Positions 8,360-16,607 of a stretch of 64,000 nucleotides of DNA are shown here, piece by piece. Within the stretch, counting starts at the first letter, position 1, and every line of letters begins with the position of its first letter. Position numbers and translations under genes: made by a program. The notes under the pieces were generated by a model. That model made no database searches. It was not told the DNA's origin and saw only the letters and a program-made list of their open reading frames with translations. The DNA lies in IMG/VR virus record IMGVR_UViG_3300042569_001787, positions 1-64,000 of that record. One strand, written 5' to 3'. Source of the DNA: a virus.

Positions 8360-8554
8360 ATGATTAAGAAATCAATAAATAAAAACGAAATTGAATATAA
8401 AAAATGGGAACGTGTCTACGAAGATGAAGATACGATTAGTATTTGGAAATACAATTCAAAAATAAGTATGATTAACCCTTATGAGGTTGAGATAAAATAT
8501 AAAAAACCGCCAGTTACTAATGGCGTTAAGAGAACAAAACTAAGTGGGTTATAA
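8360..8554 (+). CDS. Small hypothetical protein, probable leaderless mRNA
   Basis: 64 residues starting MIKKSINKNEIEYKKWERV. A longer frame from a TTG at 8345 would overlap the -7 promoter box, so ATG 8360 is chosen. Charged, beta-rich, ends KRTKLSGL. A terminator overlaps its stop codon. No known family. Confidence 0.6.
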   Translation: MIKKSINKNEIEYKKWERVYEDEDTISIWKYNSKISMINPYEVEIKYKKPPVTNGVKRTKLSGL

Positions 8555-8572
8555 TATAATCCACTTTTTTTA
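8540..8572 (+). terminator. Rho-independent terminator overlapping a stop codon
   Basis: AAGTGG / CCACTT stem with T-run, beginning inside the last codons of the 8360 gene. Confidence 0.6.
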
Positions 8573-8580
8573 TATTTATT
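8573..8580 (+). promoter_or_regulatory. Late-type promoter box TATTTATT
   Basis: 3 nt before the ATG at 8584. Confidence 0.5.
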
Positions 8581-8583
8581 AAT

Positions 8584-9009
8584 ATGAAACTATTAAACAT
8601 TATTAAGGAAAGTGTTAATAAAAAATTAATGTTAAACGCATTAAAAGATATGGGGTTTAATTATGAGGATTCTCAATTTGAGTTGGGTAGTTTAGTTAAA
8701 TATGTTGAAAATTTACCTAACCCTGTAAAATTATATCGAATAGTTGTAATTGATGATGAAAATAATGTCAACACAACTTACCCTGGTTCTCATTACTCAA
8801 CAAGTCAAAAAGATTTAGTGGGTTCACATTCTTACTTAACCGGATATGGTGACAAATATTTTATAATGACGGTAATTGCCAACAAAGAATTAATTGACGT
8901 TAATAGTACCATTCATAACAATATCCTGTATCCGAATGAGAATGAAGTTACATTAAAAAATAGAGGTAAGGGGGTTGAAATCCTGAGTATTAAAAAATTA
9001 AAAGTTTAA
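8584..9009 (+). CDS. Probable mono-ADP-ribosyltransferase
   Basis: 141 residues. The order of key residues matches the R-S-E class of ADP-ribosyltransferases: Arg52 in KLYRIVV, STS at 72-74 in SHYSTSQKD, and E119-x-E121 in PNENEVTL. Such enzymes move ADP-ribose from NAD+ onto protein; T4 Alt and ModA do this to host RNA polymerase and ribosomal proteins. The N-terminus MKLLNIIKESVNKKLM resembles the short helix on other probable head-packaged proteins, which would suit an enzyme injected with DNA, like Alt. Assignment is from motifs alone. Confidence 0.55.
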   Translation: MKLLNIIKESVNKKLMLNALKDMGFNYEDSQFELGSLVKYVENLPNPVKLYRIVVIDDENNVNTTYPGSHYSTSQKDLVGSHSYLTGYGDKYFIMTVIANKELIDVNSTIHNNILYPNENEVTLKNRGKGVEILSIKKLKV

Positions 9010-9017
9010 TCTAAACT

Positions 9018-9461
9018 TTAGTAATATTTTATTTTATTTTTTGCGTTCTGAATTAACCAAGGCTCAACATTTGGAATTTTATCCAAAAAATTTAATTCAT
9101 ATCGATAACAAACAATCTCTTCATCATTTGGCGGTAGAGAGCAATTATGTTTTAAGAAAAACAAATGTTTTGATTCATGGACTAATATCGCGGCAATATT
9201 ATTTATTGAGTTAAAATTCATATCCTTTTGAGATATCATAATGGTCTTAGAATCTTCTGTTGTCGAAAACCCACCATTCCAAAAAGATATATGATTACAA
9301 ACCTCGATTAAGGTCAAATACTTTTCTGAGTCAGTACTTTTTATTAAAAGTAATGCTTCAGTAACCTTATATTTCCAATTATCCCCAACATCCTCAATCT
9401 TAATTTGTGCGGTAGATTCTAACGTACAAAAAAACAATATTATTAATAAAAGGTATTTCAT
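9018..9461 (-). CDS. Exported HExxH metallopeptidase-like protein
   Basis: 147 residues. N-terminal signal peptide KYLLLIILFFCTLESTAQ with an A-Q cleavage site typical of Bacteroidota. Zinc motif VHESKHLFFL (HESKH, about 91-95 of the mature order) and a downstream acidic cluster NDEEIVCYRYE that could supply the third ligand. Likely acts in the periplasm or outside. Could help wall or surface degradation; substrate unknown. Confidence 0.65.
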   Translation of the reverse strand: MKYLLLIILFFCTLESTAQIKIEDVGDNWKYKVTEALLLIKSTDSEKYLTLIEVCNHISFWNGGFSTTEDSKTIMISQKDMNFNSINNIAAILVHESKHLFFLKHNCSLPPNDEEIVCYRYELNFLDKIPNVEPWLIQNAKNKIKYY

Positions 9462-9514
9462 AGTTTTTTTTAATAATAAATAGTAAAAATACGGTCGATA
9501 TTATAAACAAAGAA

Positions 9515-9522
9515 TATTTATT
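9515..9522 (+). promoter_or_regulatory. Late-type promoter box TATTTATT
   Basis: 35 nt before the ATG at 9558; would drive the surface/secretion block. Confidence 0.4.
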
Positions 9523-9557
9523 GTCAAGAGTGAAATAAATAAACTAAAAAAATAAGT

Positions 9558-11459
9558 ATGAAAAAACTAGTAACCTTGTTTGTCATTTTGGCAACGACCC
9601 TAATTGGATATGCTCAAACATGTCCAACACCCACGACAAGTGGAGTTTTTGTTACGTTAGATTCTAATTATCAATTGGCGCCGTCGGCAGTTGGTTTTAC
9701 TAACGTAGGTTTGTGTTTTTACAACAACACAACAACATTAATTACCGCGACACAATTCAGAGTATACTATGACAAATTAGCATTTTCTGGCATTAACACA
9801 GTCACCTCATTAAACACGTCATATTCTCAGTATTTACAGTATGTTGATAACCCATCATTAGGTTTTGTGACAATTACATTATCTTACACAGGTAGTTTAT
9901 CATCATTCGAAATTCCTGACGGAGCTTTTGTACAATTGAAGTTGAATCATATTACAGGATTTTCCACACTATCATCTGTTGATAATATGTCATTTAGCGG
10001 TGTTAACACATTCCCCTCTATTTCCACAAATCAAGATGGTACTGACAATACTTTAACTTTACAGAACTTTGGTGGTGTTATGTCACCTCAAACATTTTCG
10101 TTTAGTGGTACATTTACTAACGTTACAGGAACGGGGGCAAAAAACCTAACGGTTGGTTTAGAGAAAAAACTTAGGCCAAACGGTTCTTGGACACCTGTAA
10201 CAAGTGTATTATCAAACAATAGTGGTGTTTTCGCATTTAGTAATATTGCGGTAGATACTACGGGTTATGATGTTCGTATTAAAATTGTTGGTGACACTAT
10301 GTTAGTTGGTAACGTAATTTCTACCGCTGACGCTCAAAAAGTTAACGACTATGTTTTAGGTACACAAACACCTACAGGTTTTGACTATTACACCGCTGAC
10401 GTTAATGGTGATAATAATTTAACTATTTCTGACGCTTATGGGGTATTTGGTAGAATTTCTGGTAGATTCTCAGTTTGGCCTAACAGTGTGAAAGACGTTA
10501 AGTTCTTTACCTCATCCGAATATGAGACAATTAATGGTTCATCGACTAATTATCTATCATCAATTTTTGGAACAACTAACTTTACATTTAATATTATTGA
10601 GGGAGCCTCTTCTCCAACATTCTATGTGTTAGTTCCTGGCGATGCAAATGGTACAGGTTACCATATGGCTCGTGTTACACCAATTGAAGTTTTAATTACA
10701 CCTCAACCAGGTGTTGAATCACAAATTTATAACGTGATTGACACTAAAGTAGACTATGACTTCCCTACAACATCTATTGAGGTTAACGTACCTCACTTAT
10801 CTGTTCAAGAAGGTAGTTTGGTTAATATACCTATTAAAGTGTTAACTAATGGTGTTAAATTAGGTTCATTACAATTCGGATTAAAATACAATGACACATT
10901 ATTAGACTTCAAAGGAATTGATGCAAAATCATCAGCTTCAAGTTGGTTAACCTACTTGAATACTAATGACAATGAGATTTCATGGGGGGGATATGATGTT
11001 AGTTCACATTTAAAACCATTAAATGATGGTGATGAAGTTGTTACATTAAAGTTTATTACAAAACAACCTCAAGACCAATGGACAACAAGTCCTCTTTGGA
11101 CCACAAATAAGTTTGCGGGTAATAATACGTGTAAAGATTTAACTATCACACCAACAAACGGTATTTTACAAGTTTATAAATTATCTAACCCTGGCGTTGG
11201 TGGATTTGACGACATGACAGTATTCCCTAACCCAACGGATGATTATATTAATGTTAAATTTGAAGTTAAAGAATATGGACCTGTTAAATTATCGGTTTAC
11301 GGTATTAATGGGGTTGAATATAAAATAGTGGTTAATGATAAAATGCCCATGGGTGATTATCAATATGAAACTAGTTTAGGTAACTTAACTGCAGGTGTTT
11401 ACATCGCGGTTCTTAAAAGAAGTGACAAACAATTAACAAATAGAATTATTTTAAAATAA
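9558..11459 (+). CDS. Secreted protein with cohesin-like and dockerin-like domains and a T9SS type A sorting domain
   Basis: 633 residues. Signal peptide KKLVTLFVILATTLIGYAQ; beta-sandwich N-terminal region; dockerin-like calcium loop DVNGDNNLTISDAYGVFG near residue 280; a cohesin-like sandwich at about 410-510 (SLVNIPIKV, GSLQFGLKYNDTLLDFKG); and a C-terminal domain from about residue 549 that begins MTVFPNPTDDYINVKF and ends with GVYIAVLKRSD...NRIILK. That last domain is the classic type IX secretion type A signal, which directs export across the outer membrane and surface attachment in Bacteroidota. First gene of the surface block; a GC-rich hairpin follows the stop. Confidence 0.85.
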   Translation: MKKLVTLFVILATTLIGYAQTCPTPTTSGVFVTLDSNYQLAPSAVGFTNVGLCFYNNTTTLITATQFRVYYDKLAFSGINTVTSLNTSYSQYLQYVDNPSLGFVTITLSYTGSLSSFEIPDGAFVQLKLNHITGFSTLSSVDNMSFSGVNTFPSISTNQDGTDNTLTLQNFGGVMSPQTFSFSGTFTNVTGTGAKNLTVGLEKKLRPNGSWTPVTSVLSNNSGVFAFSNIAVDTTGYDVRIKIVGDTMLVGNVISTADAQKVNDYVLGTQTPTGFDYYTADVNGDNNLTISDAYGVFGRISGRFSVWPNSVKDVKFFTSSEYETINGSSTNYLSSIFGTTNFTFNIIEGASSPTFYVLVPGDANGTGYHMARVTPIEVLITPQPGVESQIYNVIDTKVDYDFPTTSIEVNVPHLSVQEGSLVNIPIKVLTNGVKLGSLQFGLKYNDTLLDFKGIDAKSSASSWLTYLNTNDNEISWGGYDVSSHLKPLNDGDEVVTLKFITKQPQDQWTTSPLWTTNKFAGNNTCKDLTITPTNGILQVYKLSNPGVGGFDDMTVFPNPTDDYINVKFEVKEYGPVKLSVYGINGVEYKIVVNDKMPMGDYQYETSLGNLTAGVYIAVLKRSDKQLTNRIILK

Positions 11460-11464
11460 TAACA

Positions 11465-11487
11465 TGCGGTCACACATTGTGACCGCT
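11465..11487 (+). other. Strong hairpin without T-run
   Basis: GCGGTCACA / TGTGACCGC, 9 bp and a 3-nt loop, directly after the T9SS gene. Lacks a T tract, so may be an mRNA 3' stabiliser or attenuator within the block. Confidence 0.5.
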
Positions 11488-11524
11488 TAGCCTTAAACAA
11501 TAAACTAAATAAAAAACAAAAATT

Positions 11525-11872
11525 ATGTCAGAGGAAACAACAAATGAAACAAATGAAACAAATGACGGTACTTGGTCAGGTTTAAAAAAGACCATTATCG
11601 GAACATTAACAACAGTAATTGCTGGTGGTGGTATATGGCTATCAACAATGTTATTCGGGGGTCACTCAGAAGATAAAGAAGAAACTAAAACAGAACAAAC
11701 TGTTGCGCCTTCACCTGTAATTGTTAATGTACAACAAAATCAAGAAAATAAACAAAAAGTTGAAAACGGCGGTGGTACCAATACTATCATCAAAGAAAGG
11801 ATTATTGAAAAACCTGCGACTCAAACAGAACCTGCAGTTAAACCTGTTAAGAAAGAAGAAGACTCTTGGTAA
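11525..11872 (+). CDS. Membrane-anchored protein with low-complexity tail
   Basis: 115 residues: Thr/Asn/Glu-rich start, one membrane segment (TIIGTLTTVIAGGGIWLSTMLF, about 24-45, shown in part), then a Gln/Pro/Lys-rich disordered tail ending KKEEDSW. The stop overlaps the next ATG (TAATG). May anchor or energise the neighbouring CsgG-like lipoprotein; this is inferred from position only. Confidence 0.6.
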   Translation: MSEETTNETNETNDGTWSGLKKTIIGTLTTVIAGGGIWLSTMLFGGHSEDKEETKTEQTVAPSPVIVNVQQNQENKQKVENGGGTNTIIKERIIEKPATQTEPAVKPVKKEEDSW

Positions 11873-12588
11873 TGAAAAAGTTATTATTAATTGCGTTACC
11901 AATTTTATTGTTCTCTTGTAAAGTAAGTGGACAAATAGGGACCGTAAAAACTGAAGAATATCAAGCGGATTTTGAAAAGAAACAATCCATGTCTGTTGTG
12001 TCGGATTACACCGATACAATCGTAATCCCAATACAAGTTCTTAAAATTGGCATCAATGAAGAGCTATACGAGATGTATCCTGAACTTAAAGATAAAAGAG
12101 TAGGATTAGGGGTTGCTAACATTGTTTTAGAATACTTGGAGTCAACAGATAGATTTAAATTTACTGAAGATAAAGAGGAAATTAAACAGAAAATGATTGC
12201 ACAAGACAAGGCTTCTGATAAAGGTATTTCAAGTAACAAAATAGAGGTTAAAGGTAATGTAATCTTAGCCAAATATTTTGTTTACATAGAGGTATATGAC
12301 TTTTCAGTATCGGAAGACGAGGTGATAAAGGCGACTGACGAAGCTAAAACAACTCAAACAACTCGTTTAGGGTTACAAGTTAGATTTGTAGATGCTGAGA
12401 CAGGTGAAATCTACACAGGAAGTGGTTTAGGTGAATCATCTACAGTTAAAACGTCATCACTATTATCGGATGTTGAGGGTATTAAATTTAATCAATCAAC
12501 AATAGGTATTTCGACCAAAAAGGCTCTTGAAACGGCATCGTCAAGAGTTGTGTCAAAATTAATAAAAAAGGGTGTCTTTAAAAATTAA
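11872..12588 (+). CDS. CsgG-family outer-membrane lipoprotein
   Basis: 238 residues. ATG 11872 overlaps the previous TAA; the longer frame from TTG 11866 is unlikely. Lipobox LLFSC at residues 12-16 marks a lipoprotein. The body follows the CsgG order: first strand DTIVIPIQVL, helix VANIVLEYLESTDRFKF, middle IEVKGNVILAKYFVYIEVY, then VRFVDAETGEIYTGSG and a final ALETASSRVVSKL helix. CsgG forms the outer-membrane pore that exports curli subunits; a related pore role is plausible. CsgE and CsgF were not recognised. Confidence 0.6.
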   Translation: MKKLLLIALPILLFSCKVSGQIGTVKTEEYQADFEKKQSMSVVSDYTDTIVIPIQVLKIGINEELYEMYPELKDKRVGLGVANIVLEYLESTDRFKFTEDKEEIKQKMIAQDKASDKGISSNKIEVKGNVILAKYFVYIEVYDFSVSEDEVIKATDEAKTTQTTRLGLQVRFVDAETGEIYTGSGLGESSTVKTSSLLSDVEGIKFNQSTIGISTKKALETASSRVVSKLIKKGVFKN

Positions 12589-12592
12589 AAAA

Positions 12593-12940
12593 ATGAGTTT
12601 AAAAAGTTTATTTATTAGTAAAAACAAGATGACAAAAGTAGAAGATAAAAATAGATTCTATTATATGTTACAAGAAATGCAAAATAATCGTTGGAGAATC
12701 ACGGCAATCGTATTAGGGTTATTTACACTAATCATTGTTGGTATCAATGCTGGTGTCTTTTTAGGGGCGTCTATTGGCGAAGATTGGAAAGAAATGTTAT
12801 TAATTTTACTAGGCGCCTTTGTTGGTAACTTAAATAAAGTTGTTGACTATTGGTTTAACTCTGAAGATAGAGATAAAATGTTAATTCAAAAAGTGGACGA
12901 AGAAGACGGAGTATCTTTATCTAACACAACAGAAGTATAA
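12593..12940 (+). CDS. Two-pass membrane protein, holin-like
   Basis: 115 residues from ATG 12593 (ATG 12629 also possible). Two hydrophobic segments: ITAIVLGLFTLIIVGINAGVF and MLLILLGAFVGNLNKVVDY, then WFNSEDRDKM and an acidic tail. The second segment plus W-F-N/D-R-D pattern resembles small phage holin-type proteins; inside this block it could instead serve the secretion apparatus. Confidence 0.5.
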   Translation: MSLKSLFISKNKMTKVEDKNRFYYMLQEMQNNRWRITAIVLGLFTLIIVGINAGVFLGASIGEDWKEMLLILLGAFVGNLNKVVDYWFNSEDRDKMLIQKVDEEDGVSLSNTTEV

Positions 12941-12941
12941 T

Positions 12942-14441
12942 ATGAACATTAAGAAAATTTTAATAACAATAAGTTTTCTGTTCTCTACTATGATGGTTTT
13001 AGGTCAGGGGTTTTCGTACACATTTACGGACCCCTGTACCTTTAAATCTAAGGAAATTTTTATAAACAATCCCAATGGGAGTGTTGCCTTAATATATTCA
13101 GGGCAGATTCAAAGTTTCACACAAACACAATTACAGTCAGGGGCATTAGAGACTTGGGTTAATCAAGTTAACTCATCTAATCCACAAGGAACAGGTCCTT
13201 GTGCGGGTGTTGGTGTTGCTTTAAACACTAGTTTGAATGTTCTGATTGCTGCTAATAATATATCGGTGTTAACAAATGTTATGTCTACCATGTCTAGTCT
13301 CTCATCTATGGGTGGAGGGGCAACAGTTCAGGGGGTAATTCAAAGTAATGAAAAAGTATCGTCAAATAACAAAAAAGAAGATAAAAAAAATAACCCAAAT
13401 CAAGGGACCACAACCAACGAAGGGTCAAACCAAACTAACACCCCAAATGGTGTTTCTAATGGGTCTAACAATCAAACACAAAATAATGGTACCACAAATA
13501 ACAATGGAGGAAGTACAACTTCTTCTGAAACAAATCAAACAAACGCGCAATCACAAGGAAATAACGGAACTAACCCAAACACTGGAGGAGGTAATTCAGG
13601 TGAAGGAGGAACAACAACAACGCAAGGAGGTGGGACTACAGGTTCAGGTAACACAACTCAAGGAGGAAGTTCGACGACTCAATCGTCTGTAGGTGGAAAC
13701 GGTAACTTGTCAAATAATTCAAATACCGACCAAAAATCTAACGAAGATAAAATGAATGATGCAAGTAAAACTTCATCATCTAACTCCGCACAAGTTAAGT
13801 CAAAAGTTGCCTCGGTTAAAAAAGGAAGTCTTATGATGACAGGTGATATTGTTACCATATCAAGTGCGACAGGTGAAGAAAAACCACAACTTAAAGTTAA
13901 CATGAGTATTATTAATTCTAACACTAAGAATACTTTTGCAAAAGGGATGTTACTTAATTATACCAGTAATATTAACAACTCTTGTTTAACCTTGTTTGCC
14001 GCATATCGATATAAAAATTCAACAACAATAGTCGCAAATTCATCAATGATAAATTTTGATAGAGATTTTTTTAATACTACGTCATTAATGGAATCTTATA
14101 AAATAAAGAAAATAACATCAACAATTGGGGTTAACTACACCAGGGGTAATTTAGGCGAATCTAAATTTACTAGTTTATCGGGATTAGGCGGTCTTGTTGG
14201 TAATTTTAATGTTGGAAAAAAAATAGGCACCACTTTAATGTTTGTAATGGTTTACTCACCTTACGTCTATTATTATGAAGGTTTATGGTATCAATCAGGG
14301 TTATTGGCAGTTCCATTTGTTGCCGTTGATTACAAGTTAACTCAAAAATTTAAATTGAACCTTAGTTTTAGTGGGGTTCAACAAATTAAGAGTGACGCAA
14401 TAAACTACCAAGTATTACTTGGAGCTAAAGCACTTTTATAA
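12942..14441 (+). CDS. Secreted protein with Asn/Thr/Gly/Gln low-complexity centre and probable beta-barrel C-terminus
   Basis: 499 residues. Signal peptide KKILITISFLFSTMMVLGQ. A ~110-residue N-terminal domain with two Cys (DPCTFKSKE, TGPCAGVG) is followed by a long disordered N/T/G/Q/S tract (about 140-270), then about 200 residues of alternating aromatic beta strands ending YQVLLGAKALL, which suits an outer-membrane barrel. The composition of the middle recalls amyloid-like or passenger regions. Lies one base after the membrane-protein gene and near the CsgG-like gene, so it may be cargo or a partner pore. Confidence 0.6.
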   Translation: MNIKKILITISFLFSTMMVLGQGFSYTFTDPCTFKSKEIFINNPNGSVALIYSGQIQSFTQTQLQSGALETWVNQVNSSNPQGTGPCAGVGVALNTSLNVLIAANNISVLTNVMSTMSSLSSMGGGATVQGVIQSNEKVSSNNKKEDKKNNPNQGTTTNEGSNQTNTPNGVSNGSNNQTQNNGTTNNNGGSTTSSETNQTNAQSQGNNGTNPNTGGGNSGEGGTTTTQGGGTTGSGNTTQGGSSTTQSSVGGNGNLSNNSNTDQKSNEDKMNDASKTSSSNSAQVKSKVASVKKGSLMMTGDIVTISSATGEEKPQLKVNMSIINSNTKNTFAKGMLLNYTSNINNSCLTLFAAYRYKNSTTIVANSSMINFDRDFFNTTSLMESYKIKKITSTIGVNYTRGNLGESKFTSLSGLGGLVGNFNVGKKIGTTLMFVMVYSPYVYYYEGLWYQSGLLAVPFVAVDYKLTQKFKLNLSFSGVQQIKSDAINYQVLLGAKALL

Positions 14442-14442
14442 A

Positions 14443-14895
14443 ATGAAAAAAATATTATTAATTATGTTCACAACATTAATGTTGTTAACCTCTTACTCAC
14501 AGAACTGTTTAACCGTTAAACATGTTGAGAACAAAGGGTCTATTGAAGGAATTAACCCTAAAAGATTTACTCTTGGTGTTAAACAAATTACTGAAGAACT
14601 ATTATCACAAAAATATTCAATATGTGAGAATGGCGATTCTGTGTCAGTTGTTATTGAAAGTATTGAATCCCCGACTACAGGGATTTCAATAGGTCCATTT
14701 GAAAAGAAGAGAAAAGTGACTATTGTTACTTTAAAGGTTGGTATTAATGGTAAAGAATTTGAAGGTGTTGGTGAAAGTAAGGTTGATGTTAAGTCAACTT
14801 TCATCGAACTACAAGATGAAAACATACCGTTTGAGAAATCGTCATTTTCTGCGGGATTAAAGAAGGCGTTACAAGACGCAATATCAAAATTTTAA
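14443..14895 (+). CDS. Small secreted protein of the surface block
   Basis: 150 residues from ATG 14443; the longer frame from TTG 14419 would overlap the previous gene. Signal peptide KKILLIMFTTLMLLTSYSQ, then a compact alpha/beta domain with two Cys and a C-terminal helix SAGLKKALQDAISKF. The layout is like small periplasmic or outer-membrane accessory proteins of secretion operons; no family recognised. Confidence 0.6.
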   Translation: MKKILLIMFTTLMLLTSYSQNCLTVKHVENKGSIEGINPKRFTLGVKQITEELLSQKYSICENGDSVSVVIESIESPTTGISIGPFEKKRKVTIVTLKVGINGKEFEGVGESKVDVKSTFIELQDENIPFEKSSFSAGLKKALQDAISKF

Positions 14896-14896
14896 C

Positions 14897-16567
14897 ATGA
14901 AAAATACATTATTTGTTATATTAACACTTTTGTCTTTGACAGTGAGAGGACAAAATTTTACCTATTCAGGTTACATCTATAACGCAAATAGTGTTGGTGC
15001 GGTGAACGTACCTGTTAAATTATATAAAAGAACCACACCAACATTAGTAGGATTTACGTCTCAAACAAATTATAACGGACACTCATATTATCGTTCGACA
15101 GGTACCGCAACTTGGACCGCATCCAAATCCTCTTGTGAGTCAATGAATGGACATTTGGTGACAATGTCTAACGCGGCAGAAAATACGTTTGTATATAATA
15201 CTTGGCCCTCAGGTTGGATTGGGTATTACCAAGATAGGGTTGCTGGATTTTCATACTCAGAACCTTTAGGCGGGTATAGATGGACCGAACTTCCTGTTAC
15301 AAATGGTTTACAATCAGATTATGATGTTGCGTCTTATACTTCAGGTGCGTCATTAGTAGACATTAAAGGCGGTGTTAATGCAACACTAACAAATTCACCG
15401 ACTTATACAAGTACATCAGGTAAATATCTAACATTCAATGGTGTAAATCAATATGGTATGACAGGTAATTTAGCGTTAAAAGTTCCTGGTGTTACAACAT
15501 CATTAATGATGTGGATATATCCAACAGGAAATGGTGTTATCGTTACTGAGTTAGGTCAAGGCACCACAACTTCAGGTTGGCACAATTCACAAATTGAAAT
15601 AACAGGTGGTAACACTTTAAGAGTTGGTATTTGGAATACTAATATAGTATCATTAAGTACCTCAATCACATTAAACACTTGGAATTTAGTTGGGTTCACT
15701 TATAATGGAACTACTTTAAAAGGGTATAAAAATGGTGTGAGTTTTGGTTCGTTAGTGACCCCAAGACAATCTCCTGTATTATATGGTAATGGTTTATATT
15801 ATGGAATTGGTTTATCCGACGCAACCAATATGGGGTCGGGGGCATACGGTTCATTTAGATTAGGGGACTTTCAAGTATTTGATAGAGGTATAACCGACGA
15901 TGAAGTTAATAGAATATATAACCTTTACGCTTATAGATACGGAATTTATCCTTATTCAAATTGGAACCCAGGTGAACCAAATAACTCGGCTAATGAAGAT
16001 TATACTCAATTTGTTAGTGGAGGTAAGTGGAACGATTTAAACAACAGTAGTTCTTTAAATTATGTGTTAGAGTTTGATTATATCGTAGATTATACTCCTT
16101 GGGTGTTATTTAAAACTATTAACACCGACGTAACAGGAAAATACACAATTAACGAAACTACAAATCCATCGGTAGAATGGTACATTCAAATAGACGCACC
16201 AACAACAATAACAGGACTTCAAAACGTTGACGCGATTGGCGCATCGACAAAGGCAATTTCAAGAACTTTTACATCTTTAGATTATTACAAATATGATGTT
16301 AATAATGATGGTAACATTACTGTTTCGGATGAATATTATATTTTTATGAAAAAAATTAATAGATTCATCTCTTGGGGTTCTTCATTACCAAGTGTGAGAT
16401 TATTTACCTCGTCACAATTTTCAATCATTAACACATCAACAACTGATTTAAGAAGTACCTATCCAGGTGTTCAAAATATTACTATCTCGTCACCTGTAAG
16501 TGGGGGTAGTGCAAACTATTACCTAATAAACACGGGTTATTCGAACTCGACCATATTGGGTTATTAA
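14897..16567 (+). CDS. Secreted C-type-lectin protein with inserted LamG domain and dockerin-like module
   Basis: 556 residues. Signal peptide KNTLFVILTLLSLTVRGQ. First half of a C-type lectin fold at about 45-135 (WTASKSSCESMNGHLVTM, WIGYYQDRV), interrupted by a LamG/concanavalin-like sandwich at about 150-330 (FNGVNQYGM, WNLVGFTYNGTTLKGYKNG), then the second lectin half (YSNWNPGEPNNSANEDYTQF, WNDLNN). The WNPGEPNN loop is the usual sugar-binding EPN motif. A dockerin-like loop DVNNDGNITVSDEYYIF near 465 is shared with the T9SS protein, but this protein stops before any sorting domain. Probable carbohydrate binding at the cell surface. Confidence 0.7.
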   Translation: MKNTLFVILTLLSLTVRGQNFTYSGYIYNANSVGAVNVPVKLYKRTTPTLVGFTSQTNYNGHSYYRSTGTATWTASKSSCESMNGHLVTMSNAAENTFVYNTWPSGWIGYYQDRVAGFSYSEPLGGYRWTELPVTNGLQSDYDVASYTSGASLVDIKGGVNATLTNSPTYTSTSGKYLTFNGVNQYGMTGNLALKVPGVTTSLMMWIYPTGNGVIVTELGQGTTTSGWHNSQIEITGGNTLRVGIWNTNIVSLSTSITLNTWNLVGFTYNGTTLKGYKNGVSFGSLVTPRQSPVLYGNGLYYGIGLSDATNMGSGAYGSFRLGDFQVFDRGITDDEVNRIYNLYAYRYGIYPYSNWNPGEPNNSANEDYTQFVSGGKWNDLNNSSSLNYVLEFDYIVDYTPWVLFKTINTDVTGKYTINETTNPSVEWYIQIDAPTTITGLQNVDAIGASTKAISRTFTSLDYYKYDVNNDGNITVSDEYYIFMKKINRFISWGSSLPSVRLFTSSQFSIINTSTTDLRSTYPGVQNITISSPVSGGSANYYLINTGYSNSTILGY

Positions 16568-16569
16568 AC

Positions 16570-16577
16570 TATTTATA
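16570..16577 (+). promoter_or_regulatory. Late-type promoter box TATTTATA
   Basis: 30 nt before the endolysin ATG at 16608. Confidence 0.45.
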
Positions 16578-16607
16578 TAAAAAATAAACTAAATTAAATT
16601 AAAAAAA

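Noticed and set aside
13348-13692. Lys/Gln-rich plus-strand ORF
   Set aside because: Out-of-frame reading of the low-complexity tract in the 12942 gene.
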